A DNA stretch of 42,035 bases from an uncultured Azonexus sp. Lineage in GTDB: Bacteria; Pseudomonadota; Gammaproteobacteria; Burkholderiales; Rhodocyclaceae. The stretch lies in the NCBI GenBank assembly GCA_937983545.1, contig CALJZP010000080.1, forward strand, positions 1 to 42,035, read 5' to 3'. The notes below the pieces were generated by a model. The model saw only the letters and a list, made by a program, of their open reading frames with translations, ran no database searches and was not told where the DNA came from. Made by a program: the position numbers and the translations under genes. This document shows positions 40,792 to 42,035 of this stretch, in pieces; the stretch's first letter is position 1, and each line of letters starts with the position of its first letter.

Positions 40792-41898
40792 ATGGTTCTT
40801 ATTAAAACCCAAAGAGACACGCTTCTTGCCCCGCTGCAGTCTGTGTCGGGAATTGTCGAACGTCGTCATACGCTGCCTATCCTCTCCAACGTCCTGCTGG
40901 AAAAGAAGGGCGATCGGCTGACGCTGCTGGCGACCGATATCGAAATCCAGATCACGACGGCGACTGAAGGTGCTGGTGGTGATGGCGATGGCGCCGTGAC
41001 GGTGGGTGCCCGCAAATTGCAGGAAATTTTGCGTTCGCTGCCGGATACCACCGAAGTCAGTCTGGTTCTTGAAGACAAGCGCCTGCAAGTGCGGGGCGGC
41101 AAGAGCCGTTTCAGCCTGCAGACCTTGCCGGCCGACGACTTCCCGCGCATGACGATCAGCGAAGGCGAGACCAAGCAGTTCTCGATTTCGCAGAAGGCCT
41201 TCCGCCAACTGATCGGCAAGACCCAATACTCGATGGCGGCGCAGGACGTGCGCTATTACCTGAACGGCCTGCTGCTGCTGGTCGAAGGCAAGGAACTGCG
41301 TGCCGTGGCCACCGACGGCCACCGCCTGGCCTTTGCCAGCGTCGAGATTGAAACCGAACTGCCGCGCCAGGAAATGATCCTGCCGCGCAAGACGGTTCTC
41401 GAACTGAACCGCCTGCTGGTCGATACCGACGATGCGCTGAACATTACGCTGACCCCGAACCAGGTCCGTTTCGCTTTCGGTTCCGTCGTTCTGGTTTCGA
41501 AGCTTATCGACGGCAAGTTCCCGGATTACGAGCGTGTCGTTCCGGCGACCCTGAAGAACCACATGAAGGTCGGCCGCCAGACGTTGATGCAAGCCATGCA
41601 GCGCGCCGCCATTCTGACCAACGAAAAATTCCGCGGCGTCCGTGTTGTGCTCGGTGAAAACAGCCTGAAGCTGATCGCCGCCAACGCCGAACAGGAAGAA
41701 GCGCAGGAAGAAATCGAAGTCGACTACACCGGCGACGTCATCGACGTCGGTTTCAACGTCGGCTATCTGCTGGATGTGCTGAACAACGTCCATGCCGATG
41801 AAATCCAGTGGAGTTTCAACGACGCCAATTCGAGCGCGCTGATTACCTTGCCGGGTAACGACCGCTTCAAGTACGTCGTGATGCCGATGCGCATCTGA
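40792..41898 (+). CDS. dnaN: DNA polymerase III sliding clamp (beta subunit)
   Basis: A 368-residue protein built of three repeated clamp domains; landmarks are RRHTLPILSNVLLE near the start, the central YYLNGLLLLVEGKELRAVATDGHRLA, and the C-terminal VMPMRI that forms part of the partner-binding pocket. The dimeric ring tethers polymerase III to DNA. It lies between dnaA and gyrB as in most bacteria. A hairpin terminator follows its stop. Confidence 0.99.
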   Translation: MVLIKTQRDTLLAPLQSVSGIVERRHTLPILSNVLLEKKGDRLTLLATDIEIQITTATEGAGGDGDGAVTVGARKLQEILRSLPDTTEVSLVLEDKRLQVRGGKSRFSLQTLPADDFPRMTISEGETKQFSISQKAFRQLIGKTQYSMAAQDVRYYLNGLLLLVEGKELRAVATDGHRLAFASVEIETELPRQEMILPRKTVLELNRLLVDTDDALNITLTPNQVRFAFGSVVLVSKLIDGKFPDYERVVPATLKNHMKVGRQTLMQAMQRAAILTNEKFRGVRVVLGENSLKLIAANAEQEEAQEEIEVDYTGDVIDVGFNVGYLLDVLNNVHADEIQWSFNDANSSALITLPGNDRFKYVVMPMRI

Positions 41899-41920
41899 TT
41901 TTCCAGCAGTAACCCGAAAG

Positions 41921-41948
41921 AAGGTCTGTCCAGCCGGGCAGACCTTTT
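41921..41948 (+). terminator. Intrinsic terminator after dnaN
   Basis: AAGGTCTG at 41921-41928 pairs with CAGACCTT at 41939-41946 across a 10-base loop and runs into TTTT. It lies 22 bases past the dnaN stop and before gyrB, so gyrB probably has its own promoter or depends on read-through. Confidence 0.75.
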
Positions 41949-41951
41949 GCA

Positions 41952-41965
41952 GTTTCACGTGGAAC
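41952..41965. promoter_or_regulatory. parS-like ParB binding site ahead of gyrB
   Basis: GTTTCACGTGGAAC, one base off the core parS palindrome and identical to the copy at 10695, lies between the dnaN terminator and the gyrB start. Its position beside the origin genes is the usual place for parS. Confidence 0.75.
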
Positions 41966-41972
41966 CAAAACA

Positions 41973-42035
41973 ATGAGTGAAGAGAACGTCCCGCAAAGCG
42001 CCTCGCCGGCCTATGGCGAATCCAGCATCCAGATC
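41973..42035 (+). CDS. gyrB: DNA gyrase subunit B, N-terminal end
   Basis: Twenty-one codons (MSEENVPQSASPAYGESSIQI) run off the right edge. The sequence YGESSIQI and the position after dnaN identify the start of GyrB, the ATPase subunit of DNA gyrase. The rest of the gene is outside the window. Confidence 0.9.
   Translation, partial: MSEENVPQSASPAYGESSIQI

Noticed and set aside
1-42035. CRISPR arrays, tRNA or rRNA genes
   Set aside because: No regularly spaced direct repeats and no recognisable tRNA or rRNA sequence were seen on either strand.

Overview
The window reads as a GC-rich betaproteobacterial chromosome, most like Rhodocyclaceae/Azonexaceae (a Dechloromonas/Azonexus-type genome). 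This rests on the general character of the proteins and on the order rpmH-rnpA-yidD-yidC-mnmE diverging from dnaA-dnaN-gyrB at the right-hand end. Genus assignment is inference. The right end is the replication-origin neighbourhood: DnaA boxes flank dnaA, and three parS-like ParB sites occur in the window.

Layout. 1-2 kb: the end of cutA and dsbD. 2-2.6 kb: a PAP2 phosphatase facing the other way. 2.8-14 kb (+): a tightly overlapping operon of aryl polyene type (ACP, ketosynthase, ACP, COG4648 membrane protein, AMP-ligase, small dehydratase, LpxL-like acyltransferase, LolA-like protein, MMPL exporter, alpha/beta hydrolase, polysaccharide deacetylase, methyltransferase, DUF1615 lipoprotein). 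14-20.7 kb: an accessory block with an exported small protein, a NylB/beta-lactamase-fold hydrolase, ecotin, two decayed IS110-type transposase fragments, a DHFR/RibD-like reductase, a methyltransferase and a GNAT acetyltransferase separated by an attC-like site that carries a 152-bp MITE, an unknown protein and an orphan branched-chain-amino-acid-type binding protein. 20.8-24 kb (+): the second aryl polyene block (ketosynthase, chain-length-factor-like protein, second dehydratase, ketoreductase). 24-25.4 kb: three small proteins. 25.4-34.1 kb (-): a third block read from a B12 radical SAM protein through a lipoprotein, flavin-dependent halogenase, FkbO/Hyg5/XanB2-type chorismatase, MipA/OmpV protein, PlsC-type acyltransferase and GT2 glycosyltransferase to a cation/proton antiporter and a thioredoxin. 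34.3-42 kb: a DUF2726 protein, a DnaA-box-bearing AT-rich gap, and the origin genes.

How the genes work together (inference from families): the chorismatase would make hydroxybenzoate from chorismate, the AMP-ligase would load it on an ACP, and the ketosynthase/CLF, ketoreductase and two dehydratases would extend it into a conjugated polyene. The halogenase, methyltransferase and perhaps the radical SAM enzyme would decorate it. The acyltransferases and glycosyltransferase would attach it to a lipid or sugar carrier, and the LolA-like protein, MMPL exporter and lipoproteins would move it to the outer membrane. The closest known scheme is the brominated xanthomonadin pigment of Xanthomonas. 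The best candidates for something undescribed are the halogenase/radical SAM/lipoprotein arm of this pathway, its position among parS sites, and the MITE-interrupted cassette pair.
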